Shown here one piece after another: positions 49,162 to 60,805 of a stretch of 64,000 nucleotides of DNA; within the stretch, counting starts at the first letter, position 1, and each line of letters begins with the position of its first letter. A program made the position numbers and the translations under genes. The notes beneath the pieces are model-generated. The model was not told the origin of the DNA and searched no databases. It was given only the letters and a program-made list of their open reading frames with translations. This DNA comes from Inia geoffrensis (lineage: Eukaryota > Chordata > Mammalia > Artiodactyla > Iniidae). The stretch lies in assembly GCA_036417435.1 (NCBI GenBank), contig CM070901.1:64724501-64788500 (forward strand), given 5' to 3'.

Positions 49162-51494
49162 ATCATCCCTTAGCTACTGCCCTTTAAGGCTTTCAGTGTG
49201 GTTAAAGGATCCAACCCTGCTAATAACAATATGTTCATGTGAAGGAACAAATCTACCAAAAATCTCCAAAAAACAAATATCTGAATATGTACCTCATTTC
49301 ATTTTTGTTTTGCTGACAAGTAGTATCTGGCAGAACTTGAAGCAGGAAAAAAGCAAAAATAAATCATTATCTCCCTGTGTCTGCCCAGGTCTGACAATAA
49401 TAATGAATGCTATTCGACATCACTTTCACCTATTTCTAACTAAGGTGATGGTTCTTAAAACTCTATCTGAAATATATTAAGCAGGTGTTTAAAATAATGA
49501 TTTGAAAGTAATGTAGCAACATGGAAAATTCTTAAGAGTGTTTTAAATTGTGAGTTCAGTAAGCAAGACACTTGTACAGATACCAGTTTTAGCAATCTAA
49601 TCTGTATCTATACCTACCTACCCACCTACTTACCTAACTATCTGTCTGCAAATGGATAAAAACTGAAGAGGGATAATAAAAAGTGCAGGGAGTCGCTGTA
49701 TTGGGGGGATAGGACTAACGGTATTTTCCCCTTTGTTTTCCAAATTTTCTGTTGCTTTAATATTGTCTTGATAATCATGTAGAGAAGGAAGGGTATCTTA
49801 AAGGGCTTTAGTTGTACTTGATTTTCCTGACTTCTAGTGGCTTGAAAAGTTTCTGCAGAGGGAGTGAGACCTACTCAGCAATGTCAAGGTGAAGAGTAGG
49901 CTAAAATCAAACCTACTATCAAGTTGTGATTTTTTCCTTTTTGGTGTCCTCTTCATACTTCTGATCCCACTTGACGTAGAGAAAGATTTCCTCCTGTCCT
50001 CTCCATCACCCACCACTAGCCCCACTCCCACTCCATCCTGAGGTGCTCCCATGAGGTCATGGTGTTCTTTTCCAACCCCCATTGGATATCTGATGCAATG
50101 TGTTGACCTTGCTCCTCGCTGGAGTGAAGGAGAGGTATCACGGTTGCCTGCTCCCCATGACCACAATTCCCATTCCCATCAGGGTTCAGGGGTGTTTCCT
50201 CTGAATTCAGCCAAACTGCGATGTATAAACATTTCTGCTGTGAGATTTGAAATTTGCGAAAGAAATTCCAAGAAGCCAAAGGCTTCTGCAAAATATGTGA
50301 ATCTTCGGGAAAGAATCTGCTCTTTTCTGATTGACCCTTTTAATGATGTATTATTTAACCTCAGATGATAGAGATCACAGAGACTGCCATGACCTCTTGG
50401 AATGGCTGTTAAGCTGACCTTAGGCAACAAAGCCAGCAGGAATCAGAATTGATTAGGAGGATTTGCTACCTCTTTCTGAAGAGGCCGGCTGTAGAGTTCT
50501 TATTTCCACTTAATTATCCCTTGGCCTGTCCTCAGATACACATGACTGCTCCTAGAAGCCAGCAGGAAACGTGAAGCAGCGGAAGTCAGTGGAACGCCAA
50601 TGAACTGGCGCTCTCTCCCACACTGGAGACACACACACGCATACACATACTCCCTTTGTCTTGCACAACAATTATTTACAGTATAATATAATATTTCTAT
50701 ATCTTGCATTTTGAATAGAGGATTTGGATTTGATGCTCTTAGTTTTCAACATTTTGCATCTCAAATCCTGCTAGTTTGTATTATCAGCAGCATTTTTACT
50801 TCTCCTGACAAACCCAAAATAAAAGAGAATGAAGGGTGCCCATACCATTTATCACATTGGCTAAATGTCTTCATTTTGGAGTTAGAAGGGTGGGTAGACC
50901 GTTTTTCATGGATTGTTTGACAGGTAACACTCTAATACTCACGATCTGTTTATATATTAGGAGATGGAGTAAGAAATGTTTCTGTTCTGATTTGTGAACC
51001 TTTATTATCCAGCTCTCAACCTCCAGTTTAAACAAAATTTTAAACCTTCCTGGCCCTGGCATGTCCTGGTACACAATTTCTCCACGAATATGCCAGTAGT
51101 CACTTCCTTTGTCTCACTGCACCTCAGGTCAGGTCCCAGGAAACTTAAGCATCACCAAGGTCTAGAAAATTTCTCCATTGAAAATAATTATTAATTATTT
51201 CACAACTGCTCTAATCCTTGGCCCAAGAAGAGACAGCAAACAAAATCCTGCTTTGCCCACTCTTCATGTGGAAACTAACAAATGTTTTCATTTCCAGTGA
51301 GCCCATATCATTAAAGATTCAGAAAGGTAAGTTACCTGTTTATGATTACACACAATCGATGGCTGTTGTAATCTAAGAGCTAGCAAGCGACCACAAAATA
51401 TATAAAAATGCACTGTCATATTACATCCATAACAGGCCAAGAATATAAACATGACTAAACTTATCTCTGTAAATAGTTTTAGTCCTAGCTTTTT

Positions 51495-51575
51495 GTACTT
51501 TGAAATATATATACATATTACATGAAATATATATATACACACACACACACATATATATGTATATATGTGGTTTGT
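51495..51575. repeat. TA/CA compound microsatellite
   Basis: 'atatatatacatattacatg', then 'atatatatatacacacacacacacacatatatatgtatatatg'. Low complexity. Confidence 0.85.
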
Positions 51576-51689
51576 ACATATATAGATGTCACATTTACAT
51601 AAGTAGGAGAGTTACAAAACATAGCAGCCTGGATCTGCTAAAATAAACAAGATCATTCTCAAATAAACTAGTATTTTAAATCTGGAAAA

Positions 51690-51880
51690 AGCAGTCAGTA
51701 GTACTTAGTGGTAAGAGAATAAAATTTAGAGTCAGGAGATCAGAATTTGAGCTGGTGTTCAGCAACTTATGAGTTAGGTACTCCCTGGAAACTCAGTTTG
51801 TTTACACTTCGATTCCTCATCTGCATAATGGGAACAACAATAGCTCCTCAAAGACTTGTGGAGAGAAGAAAAGGAGAAAA
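51690..51880 (+). repeat. MIR SINE relic
   Basis: 'agtacttagtggtaagagaataaaatttagagtcagg', 'acttatgagttaggtactcc', 'cgattcctcatctgcataatgggaacaacaatagctcctcaaag' follow MIR. Confidence 0.7.
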
Positions 51881-52477
51881 TGCAGTGATTTTCGAAAGAA
51901 TTTTGTGAAATATGAAATCCTTTCTTTAGAATTACTTAGAAGCCCAATATGTAAAATAGAGCAAAGTGGTCCTACTCCAGAAGAAAAGTGGGATCCTGCA
52001 GAAGCTCACCTGCCAGCCCTCACCTCATCCCCACCCCATGCACCGATGCAGAACCATGAGGATCCTACAGAGCTCTTTGCAAAAAAGTTGAGATAATCCA
52101 CGTAAAAGTGATATAAAACTGCTGCTGTTAAAATGAGGTAGGAAGAATCTAGGTAAGAGTCACTTAGAAAATAAGACAACTATTCACCATAACTTTCTCA
52201 AGTTATATTTAAGAATGTTACTACCACTTTTACCTATGAATTCCATGCTAAGTGACTAAGACATAAGTGGGGTGACTTCCATTATTATACTGGTTGCCCT
52301 GAACCTCTTACACAATCGAGATGCCAGACACAAGCAAGATACTTCTCAACACTTTTGAAATGTAAAAGCCGACTTTCCTAGCTTTTTTTTTGGCTTTAAG
52401 GAAATTGGATTTAATACTTTACTTAAAAATATACACGTTAACTACTGATTATAGGCTTTGCCTGAGTATTTTTCCTA

Positions 52478-52567
52478 ATAAAACAAAGCAACTCACATTT
52501 AGCTTGTATATATATATCATATTGAGCTTATATATATATAAGCTAAATGTAAGTTGCTTTGTTTTAT
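52478..52567. repeat. Long inverted repeat: 39-bp arms, 12-nt loop
   Basis: Left arm 52478-52516 and right arm 52529-52567 are reverse complements at 37 of 39 positions. The arms contain AAAACAAAGCAACT, ACATTTAGCT and a TA run. The loop is TCATATTGAGCT. It would fold as a ~90-nt hairpin in either strand's transcript. I know of no repeat family with this sequence. It may be a template-switch product at the TA tract or a small MITE. Confidence 0.93.
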
Positions 52568-53164
52568 ATACACACACATGTGATATCGTTCTGTTATAAA
52601 ACAATCATATGTTTTCCTGGGTAATGCCAAGGGCCCTGTGGGAACAACAGATCAGTAAGTGATTGTCTATTCTGATATTTATGATGTATGATGGAGGCCA
52701 ATGGAGGCAAATCTTTCATAATTGCATGACTCAATAAGGTCAGCTCCGGTTGGATTGGAAAGTGAAAGTATTTGGAGGAGAATGGAACTCAGGAATATGA
52801 TATTAGTTACATTTGGTCACATATACAACTACGAAGGCACACAGCAGAATTCATTAAGAGACTTTCCCGAAGGCTCCTGGAAAGGTCTTATCTCAGACGG
52901 GCTCTACTCTGCTAATGACTTTGTAAGACATTTCATAGAGTGAGTAAATTCCCTGGCAGAAAATGCACAGAAGCTCTGGCCTAACCTGTACGTGGTTGAC
53001 TAAGTTTATCACTAATTGCTATTGAATTGATATTGTTACTATTACTTTTATCTTCTTTCACTGTTTTAAATTTCAATGCTTAATTAGAAGAGCCAAAATC
53101 ACTTTACAAATTTACTCTGTTGACAAATGGTGATGTTTAAAAGGCACCTCATTTGTAGTTCTCT

Positions 53165-53400
53165 GAGCATCTTCCAACGTATTAATTATTACAGGACTTT
53201 GGAGAAGAAACAGTATTATTAGCCCAATTTTATAGGGGCAGAAATGCAGGTGTAGATATAAGTGTTATTATTAAGATGAACTAGAATTTGTATAGTAAGG
53301 GCTCGAGTCTTTATAAAGCATTTTTATTTAACACGCAGCTTGTGATGACAAACAGAGTCCCAGAGCACAGTTGGGGAGAGACAGAATTCAGTAATTCTAA
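53165..53400 (-). repeat. MIR SINE relic
   Basis: 'gagcatcttccaacgtattaattattacagg', 'attagcccaattttataggggcagaaatgcagg' fit the reverse MIR core, diverged. Confidence 0.45.
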
Positions 53401-53489
53401 TTTCCAGACCATTCCTCAGTCTGTGTGGTCTGTGCTTTCCTTAGATTTTTCACTGTAAAGTTTAAGTTTCCTGCTTTGATATTTTTCCT

Positions 53490-53640
53490 TGGAGAGGCAA
53501 TGTGTCATAGTGGTAAAAATATGGATTTTAATATCAGCTTTGCCACTCACTGGGTATGTGACTTTAAGCAGCTTTCTTCATCTCTCAGACTCAGTTTCCC
53601 CAACTTTAAAATGAGAATACAACTGTTCACTTGCAAGTTT
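53490..53640 (+). repeat. MIR SINE relic
   Basis: 'ggcaatgtgtcatagtggtaaaaatatgg', 'tttgccactcactgggtatgtgactttaagcagc', 'tcagactcagtttccccaactttaaaatgagaatac' is a clear MIR. Confidence 0.75.
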
Positions 53641-54689
53641 GGTGTAGAAAATAAAAATATGACTTTGTATGTTTGGTGTGGAGAATATGAACATTGCCTT
53701 GCAAGCTTAGTATATTACATGGAATACAGTCTTGCAGATGACAGGTAATCAACCAGGATGCAATCCTCCTTTCTCTCCTTCCCTCACCCACTGTCTTCTC
53801 AGATAAGATACTAGCCCAAATAACTCAACTAAGATTTGGGACTTATGTAAAATTTTTTCCTATGCTGCTGAATAAAATCTCCTCAGATTACCTATGTATC
53901 GCCAGTTCCTGATTAACAGCTACTTTAGAAAAGAGGTCATGTCTGTAACTTCTGCTTATTAACCCTTTCAAACTTCTTCCTATGAGAGAGTGGGGAGAAG
54001 TTATTTATTAGGCAACCACCAGGTATCAGCCATTGCTCTAACCACTGGGGGTGCAGAACCGATACAGACAGATCAGGATGTTCTCCCAAAGACAAGCCCC
54101 GAGCCCTGTTGGATTGTTGCAAGGAGGCAACAAGGCAGTAGATTTGAACTCATCAGGTACCCTGTGGAGCTATACAGACATCAGAGTAACCATGAGTGTT
54201 ATTGTTATTTCACATAAGAGGAGCTGTGTTCAATAACTACTTGCTCATTGGATATATATAAGATGTTGTGGTTGGAAGTTCTTCAGCAGTAAGATATCTC
54301 AATCCAAGCGTAAGGAAGTAAGGAACTAAGAAATAGACAAGAGGGATTCTTCTAAAGTTACAATATTAGGCTAGAAATAAGCCTAAGAAGCATAATTTGC
54401 CGTTGAGTCAGGCATATGAGCTTGAACTGCTGACTTCAATTTCCCAGCGTCAAATACATGGGGATTACTGGCCTGTGTCTTCTGGGTATTCCTGAAATTC
54501 TGCCATTGTTCTCTGATGTTCTGTGACCCTACCTCCTGGTATATCTTCTGGAGCTCTGGGACAAATGTGAAACAAAGTTATCAAGATAATCAAAGGTGTC
54601 CATATGATCCCATTGGACTTCAGTTAACTAACCAATATCCATCCTATCTTTCCTCCTTAGAGACAGAAATCCAATTTATTTAAAGAATA

Positions 54690-55350
54690 CGCCCAGGTAA
54701 ATAATTACATTTCTCAGCCTCCCTTGAAGCTAGGAGTGGTCATGGGACTAAATTCTGGATGATTATATATATATATATATATATGTATGTATTTATATGT
54801 ATGATTATATGCACGTGGAAGCGTTACATGAGAGTTTGAAGAAGGCTCCTTAAAGGGAACTAACTGAGGGCTTCCCTGGTGGCGCAGTGGTTGAGAGTCC
54901 GCCTGCCAATGCAGAGGACATGGGTTCGTGCCCCGGTCCGGGAAGATCCCACATGCCGCAGAGCGCCTGGGCCCGTGAGCCATGGCCGCTGAGCCTGCGC
55001 ATCCAGAGCCTGTGCTCCACAACGGGAGAGGCCACAAGAGTGAGAGGCCTGCGTACCGCAAAAAAAAAAAAAAAGGGAACTAACTCAGATGAGAAGTATG
55101 CACTTTTTAGCCTTCTCCTTCCCTCCTTCCTGCCTGAAATATTAATGTGATGGCTGGGAAATCCAGCACAGTAATGCTAAATTATGAGGTGGTCTTGAAA
55201 ATGGACATTAAATGTAGAATGATGCCTTTATAAGTCCCCTGGTTCTCTGTTCACTCACCTTTGGAATTGTATTCCGTAAGATATTGTTTAAGCCACCATA
55301 TTTTTAAAATGGTGCCAGCAGACAAATATAATCCTAAGTGATACAGCGTT
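54690..55350 (+). repeat. Old interspersed repeat split by a younger SINE
   Basis: 'atttctcagcctcccttgaagctaggagtggtcatggg' (54708) and 'gatggctgggaaatccagcac…gtttaagccaccatatttttaaaatggtgccagcagac…cctaagtgatac' (55150-55345) match in order the blocks at 17870 and 36800. The CHR SINE at 54866-55071 and a TA tract at 54766-54784 lie inside it, which gives the relative ages. Confidence 0.55.
54852..55085 (+). mobile_element. CHR-type SINE with 14-bp target duplication
   Basis: Body 54866-55071, head GGGCTTCCCTGGTGGCGCAG, tail GAGAGGCCTGCGTACCGC and A14. AAAGGGAACTAACT lies at 54852-54865 and 55072-55085. It is antisense to PBX1 and inserted in an older repeat. Confidence 0.94.
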
Positions 55351-56842
55351 AGTAAGCTATCTGACAGAATCCTGGATTTCCTTGCAATCACTTTTGGAAA
55401 CATATATGAAAGATCACAGAGTCTCATAGATGGTACCTATAAATTCTGAGGGGTCCAGCACACATGGTTACACAAAAGTACAGGTTCAACATATATCATT
55501 TCCAACAGCGGCAGAGGGAAGTAAGTATTTGAGTAAAAAGATCAAAGTAACGGATGGCAAGGGCTAGGAGTGTTGGATCCTTGAGTCCTGAGGGAGTCTC
55601 ATTAAAAGGAAATCAAGAGAAAAGAAGAAAGGAACACTTCAGCATGTCAGGGTCAACCAAGACTCTGACTGCAGTAGAGAAAGGAAATAAACAAGAGATC
55701 AATAGAACCATTATCAATTTTGTTATCAAGGCAATAAATATTACTATGATCATGGCCATCTTATTATGTTGCCATTGATTGGATGTTTGTGTAGAAGGAA
55801 TGCGACAGCTAAAATACCACCAGGAGCACCCCTTTTAGGCTAGCTGGGTTGGTCCATCACTAGTCTTGCCCCACTAGGAATCTTTTTCACTGGCTTACAC
55901 TGCTGTTTGCCGGGACTGACCCTGTAGCAGGAAAGTCAATCATACTATTGGAGTCAAAGCCTAGTTCCACTCCTTCTGTCCAGTAACTAGTATGCAAAGC
56001 CACGACATCTCTGCTCCATTATGAAGTTATTCATTACTATTTCACATTCATCACTGTCAACTGCTCTACAGTCGTTCTCAGAATCATGCCTCTAGCATTT
56101 GCAAGCAGCAAGCTGGCTAAGACTATTAACTCCCATTCTGTAGATATCTAAATAAAAGCCCAAATTTGGTTAAAACGATCTCCATGTGGTCTTTTTGGGG
56201 TCAAGCTGCAGTTCTCTGATTTCATTTTTTAAAAGTCGGAGGTTTAAACAAGGTTAGTAAAAAACAGATTGTTTTTATGTAGCAGTTTCCTGAAATTTAA
56301 TGTAAATATTGGTCTCAACGTGTCATTCATTCATTCATTCACTGTTTAAAATGAGTCTACTACTGTACTGGAAATCCAGTTTTGTGATCCTTAGTGTCAA
56401 ATATATGATAGGCCTTCCAGATATCTTGAGGCTGAAGGCCTTGAAGGTTTTTCTCCCCTTACCTCAGAATAAAATATCTGCAGTTTTCCCCATTCTGAAG
56501 TTTCTCTAGAACTCATTGTACCTTGAGTAGGAAAGATACTCTTCTCTTCAAGAATCCCTGAAGACTGCCTCTCAAAGACTGGGCATTTTTTATTTAACTC
56601 TTACATAAAAACTACAACTTCCAGCTTTTCTTCTTGCCCATAAATTTGTATTTTTTTTTGATGGGATGTAGTTTCACCTAGAAAGGTTAAAGAAATTTCT
56701 ATTTTAAAAGAATTAAACCGTTGGCTGTTAGCTCCAGGCTTACAAGTCCCTCTTGGAATGGATGGTGACATTTCTTTGCTGTTAACATATGTGATTTTCA
56801 CCCTAGTACTTCATCGTGGCTTTGGTGGTTTATAAATCAAAT

Positions 56843-56845
<3 letters not shown>
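55350..56845. other. Unique intronic sequence
   Basis: Only a short (TTCA)4 run near 56325 is notable. The octamer AGTCAATCA near 55933 is a minus-strand TGATTGACT. No gene is seen. Confidence 0.45.

Positions 56846-56846
<1 letters not shown>

Positions 56847-56898
<52 letters not shown>
56847..56898 (+). repeat. (AC)26 microsatellite
   Basis: Uninterrupted AC run of 52 bp. Confidence 0.97.
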
Positions 56899-56900
<2 letters not shown>

Positions 56901-57779
56901 ACTCCAGCCTCCTAGGACACCAGCCTCACAAAGTTGTCTTCATCTAGAGATCATAACTATGGCAATGACCAGGGGACTTATTAAAACACTCTCACCATTT
57001 ATTAGAGCAGTGTAGTGAAAAAGAAAGAAAAAAAAAAGGTTGGCTACCATCCCACTGTTGCAAACACACAGGGACGCACAGCCTATTTCTGCAGTTACTT
57101 CCTTGCAACGATATTACATTTAAACGACAGAAACAAAAGACTATACGACCCAGTATATCATTCTTTCACTCTTGGATCTGAAATACATTTTACTTCTAGG
57201 ACCCCTTCTGGCTGCTTGTTAACAGGAATTGCAATTTATAACCTTAAAAATCCATCCAGCCTTCTTTGGCATAGTAAAGGCATAAATCTGAGCCATACAA
57301 ATTCTGGATCACTATGAAGAATTTTACCAAAAAGTCCTTCTGGTCCACTAAATCCAGAGCTATCTTCTTCACGGCCCATGGATGCTATCTTCACTCCATG
57401 AGCCTCAAATACCCACAATGACTACCTGGCCAATCTCTTTAGTGATGTCCTAGAAAATGTGCCCATCAGTCTATTCCTTAGCTAGGATAGGCAAAACTAT
57501 TAATCCCACATAGTGGCAAAGAAGAAGAAGGAGAAATAGCCCCTCTACTAATACCAACACTCACACATATATAAATTACTGGTTCTTGTTAGAGTTTCAT
57601 CTTTATATTTGGCTGCCATATTCAATAATGTTCCAGGTATGATGGTTTCAAAATCTTTATCCTATACCTAGTAACAGAGATCAAATATCAATATCAACAG
57701 GGAGAATTAGTTTTCCTGTCTTCCCATTGAATTTTACAAATATCTATATTACAAAGCACTTATTATGTACAGGAAAGAG

Positions 57780-57960
57780 CTGATTTCATGTCCGTCTTCC
57801 ACATTAACTGTGAGTTCCTTGAGAGCAAAGATAATGTCTTATTCATGCCTGGCACATAGCAGATACATATTCAGTATTTTATGAATTAATTAACAAATTC
57901 ATCTTTGTATCTCAAGTACCACAAATAATCGCTGGCACACATCAGCTACTCAGAAAACAT
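57780..57960 (+). repeat. L2 LINE 3' end
   Basis: 'ttaactgtgagttccttgagagcaaagataatgtcttattcatgcctggcacatagcagatacatattcag' matches the L2 3' end well. Confidence 0.7.
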
Positions 57961-58109
57961 ACTAATTCCATAGTACATAAACCCTTAATAGCGGGGTCTG
58001 AGCTTTGAAGGGGTCTTCCCCCCAGATTGGCACCAGGATTGTTTTTTTCCATCCACTGGTCCTCTATCTGCCATGGTCACTTATTCGTAATAGAATACTC
58101 CACTGGGAG

Positions 58110-58265
58110 TAGAGTTTATGGCCACTAGACTGAGTTCCCTGAAGACAGAACTGACTCTTTTCATAGTTTTTATTTTTTCCATACTACAATTTAAAATGTA
58201 TTTTCTTCATCATAGGGTTCAGCATATATAAAGCATATGGCGTGAAGTAATGGCTCAATACGTTT
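58110..58265 (+). repeat. Possible L2 LINE fragment
   Basis: 'ggccactagactgagttccctgaagacagaactgactc' and 'gggttcagcatatataaagcatatggcgtgaagtaatggctcaata' resemble the L2 3' region. Diverged. Confidence 0.4.
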
Positions 58266-58740
58266 TGTTGTCATGGTCACAGATCACTGTAAAGATAACT
58301 GTGACCCATGGGAACTGGACCCATGGCATTGGATCCATGAATAAGATGCTCTCATGGCCTCTGCCAAATGGCCACAGGATTTTGTCATCACCTCATTCTT
58401 CCCTACATCCCATCCCTAGTCCTTTGCTGTACCTCTTATTTCATCTCTCTACATTTGTATCAAATTGTCTCTTCTTCTGATATGAACATTTTTAAAATGT
58501 AACCTATCTTACCTACTCTTCAGTCACTGAGGCTAGTTGCTACCGTATCTTTTTCCACAAAGAAATAGAGACTTCCCATTAGGTGCATTTCTTTTAGCTA
58601 TAAACCTCTAGTATTTGTGCCTAGAGAAAATAGACTTTAGAATTAAAATATAAAACGTTAATCATATATTTCAATATAATCTTATTTCACCTCTGAGATC
58701 TCAGGTAAATGAATACTAATGTGCAAGGAAACACATGCAT

Positions 58741-58763
58741 ACACACACACACACACACACACA
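58741..58763 (+). repeat. (AC)11 microsatellite
   Basis: Short uninterrupted AC run. Confidence 0.95.
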
Positions 58764-59308
58764 GCCACTTCATAAAGGCTGCAGCAGGAACTGTGTCCAA
58801 TCCCAGAAAAAGAGACAGCACTGTGCTCCTTAAATGAAAAGGAAGAAAAAAGGCAAGAGGTAAAAAAAGTATAATTATCTAAACTTTTAAAGAAGCAATT
58901 TAAGCAAATTGCCATATCTGCTTTTAGAAATGAAAGGGGAAGAAAAATGCTCCTTTCTTTTGAAGTAAAATTGAGTAGGCCAATGGCTGTGACAATCCTC
59001 TCAATAACCACTAACAAAAGACCAGTTTGGGTGGTTAGGGAAGCCGCTCAATAGCAGGTATTCATTGAATCTTGGAATAATGTCGCTTACCACAAGCTGT
59101 GAGAGAGAACCAAGCATGGCGCAGAATACAGCCCACTAGGTAACACGTCAGCAGCCGAGGTGGAAAAATAAAACCCACGACCAAATATTTCTTGAGCTTT
59201 ACTGCGTGATTATTTACTCAAAGGCAGGGAGCTGAATGTGGAGCCCATTTAAGGCACATGAACAGGCAGGATGGTTTCAAAATAAAATTGAGTATGAATG
59301 TATGTCTA

Positions 59309-59320
59309 TGATTGATTTAT
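59309..59320 (+). promoter_or_regulatory. Candidate overlapping PBX/HOX site
   Basis: TGATTGATTTAT contains TGATTGAT (59309-59316) and TGATTTAT (59313-59320), both textbook PBX-HOX composite octamers. Such octamers occur by chance about twice per window, so this is only a candidate. Confidence 0.3.
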
Positions 59321-59409
59321 ACCAGGGAACCCTTACGTGTTATTTAAGCTATTTTACCTTAGACTACAGAGTGGTAGTGAGTTTTCTGAACTGTAGCTCC
59401 TGGGGACTA

Positions 59410-59525
59410 GTTTCATTTATTCAGGTATTTATTGAGTACCTATGGTATGCATGACAATAGTAAGATGCACCGTGACTGTGAAGAGAAGACATGCCCCAGT
59501 TCGTAAGGGACCTATACCAAAACTG
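59410..59525 (+). repeat. Old interspersed repeat (ATTTATTGAGTACC type)
   Basis: 'catttattcaggtatttattgagtacctatggtatgcatgacaat' and 'catgccccagttcgtaaggg' follow the ancient motif noted at 24140. Confidence 0.45.
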
Positions 59526-59579
59526 GTATCCCTAAACAGACCAGCTACCACACCAACTAGAAACAACTGAAGAGTTAAG

Positions 59580-59803
59580 AAATACTGTGGGGCTTCCCTG
59601 GTGGCACAGTGGTTGAGAGTCCGCCTGCCGATGCAGGGGACACGGGTTCGTGCCCCAGTCTGGGAGGATCCTACATGCCATGGAGCGGCTGGGCCCGTGA
59701 GCCATGGCTGCTGAGCCTGCGCGTCCGGAGCCTGTGCTCTGCAACGGGAGAGGCCACAACAGTGAGAGGCCCACGTACCGCCAAAAAAAAAAAAAAATAC
59801 TGT
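59580..59803 (+). mobile_element. CHR-type SINE with 9-bp target duplication
   Basis: Head GGGCTTCCCTGGTGGCACAG at about 59590, tail GAGAGGCCCACGTACCGCC and A15. AAATACTGT lies on both sides (59580-59588 and 59795-59803). Antisense to PBX1. Confidence 0.93.
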
Positions 59804-60164
59804 CTAATATGGATGGCACTACAGTATAAGTGACATGAGTAAGAGTAGAATGAATGAGAATTAAGGAAGTTCAGGGTGGAGTTGATTAGGGAAGGTGAGA
59901 AATTGGGCCATGTAACACGTTGAGTAGTAGAACTGGTTTTCATGTTTCCTTTAAGTAACTGTACATGCAATGAGATCAACTAATAATTAAGACCTGTAGA
60001 TTTTAGGAAAGGTTTTATTCTAATGTTATTTAATTTAAAAAATGGAATAATTTGAACTGTTCATCTGAGCATAAACACAGCTTTATAGAACATGCGAAGC
60101 CTATATCCACTGGCCATACCTATTAGTGTCACTTTATGTAATATCTCATTTAATTTTTCCTGTG

Positions 60165-60805
60165 TGGAAAAGAATGTACAGTCTCACTCAAAAAGGGCTA
60201 GAGGTATAACCACTTTGAAAAACAGTGTGGTAGTGTCTTATAAAATTAAATATATAGTTATTATATAACTTAGGAATATAAGACCTAGGTGTTTACCTAA
60301 GAAAAGTGAAAATATATGTCACACAAAGATTTGTGCACAAGTGTTCATAGTAGCTTTATTTATAAGAGCCCAACTGGAAACAATCCAAATGGAAAAATGG
60401 ATAAACATATTGTAGTATTTTCTCACAATGAATACTACTTGGTGACAAAAAGGAAAACATTACTAAGTCGAGCACCAATGTGGATGTATCTCAAAATACG
60501 ATTTTTGAGATTTTATATATAAGAAGTCTGACACAAAAGACTACATTCTGTACAACTTCATGTACATGAAAATCTAGAAGAGACAAACTATTCTAGAGTG
60601 CCCAGGGATCAGGGATAGTGGTGGGGATTGATCGCATAGGGGCATGAGGGCATGTTTTGGGGTGACAGATGTTCTCAATCTTGATTGGGGTGGTGGTTGG
60701 AGGAGATACACATATTTGTCAAAGCTCATCAAACTGGACACATGAAATACATTTACTTACGCAAACTGCATCTTTTGAGTTGATTAAAAATAAAAATAAA
60801 AGAAA
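60165..60805 (+). mobile_element. L1 LINE 3' region, ~640 bp
   Basis: The order is 'aaccactttgaaaaacagtgtggtagtgtc', 'cctaggtgtttacctaagaaaagtgaaaa', 'gtgttcatagtagctttatttataagagcccaactggaaacaatccaaatgg', 'gaatactacttggtgacaaaaagg', 'gtacatgaaaatctagaag', 'acagatgttctcaatcttgattggggtggtgg', and 'tgagttgattaaaaataaaaataaa'. This is the classic end of an old L1 with a degenerate frame. Antisense to PBX1. Confidence 0.88.
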
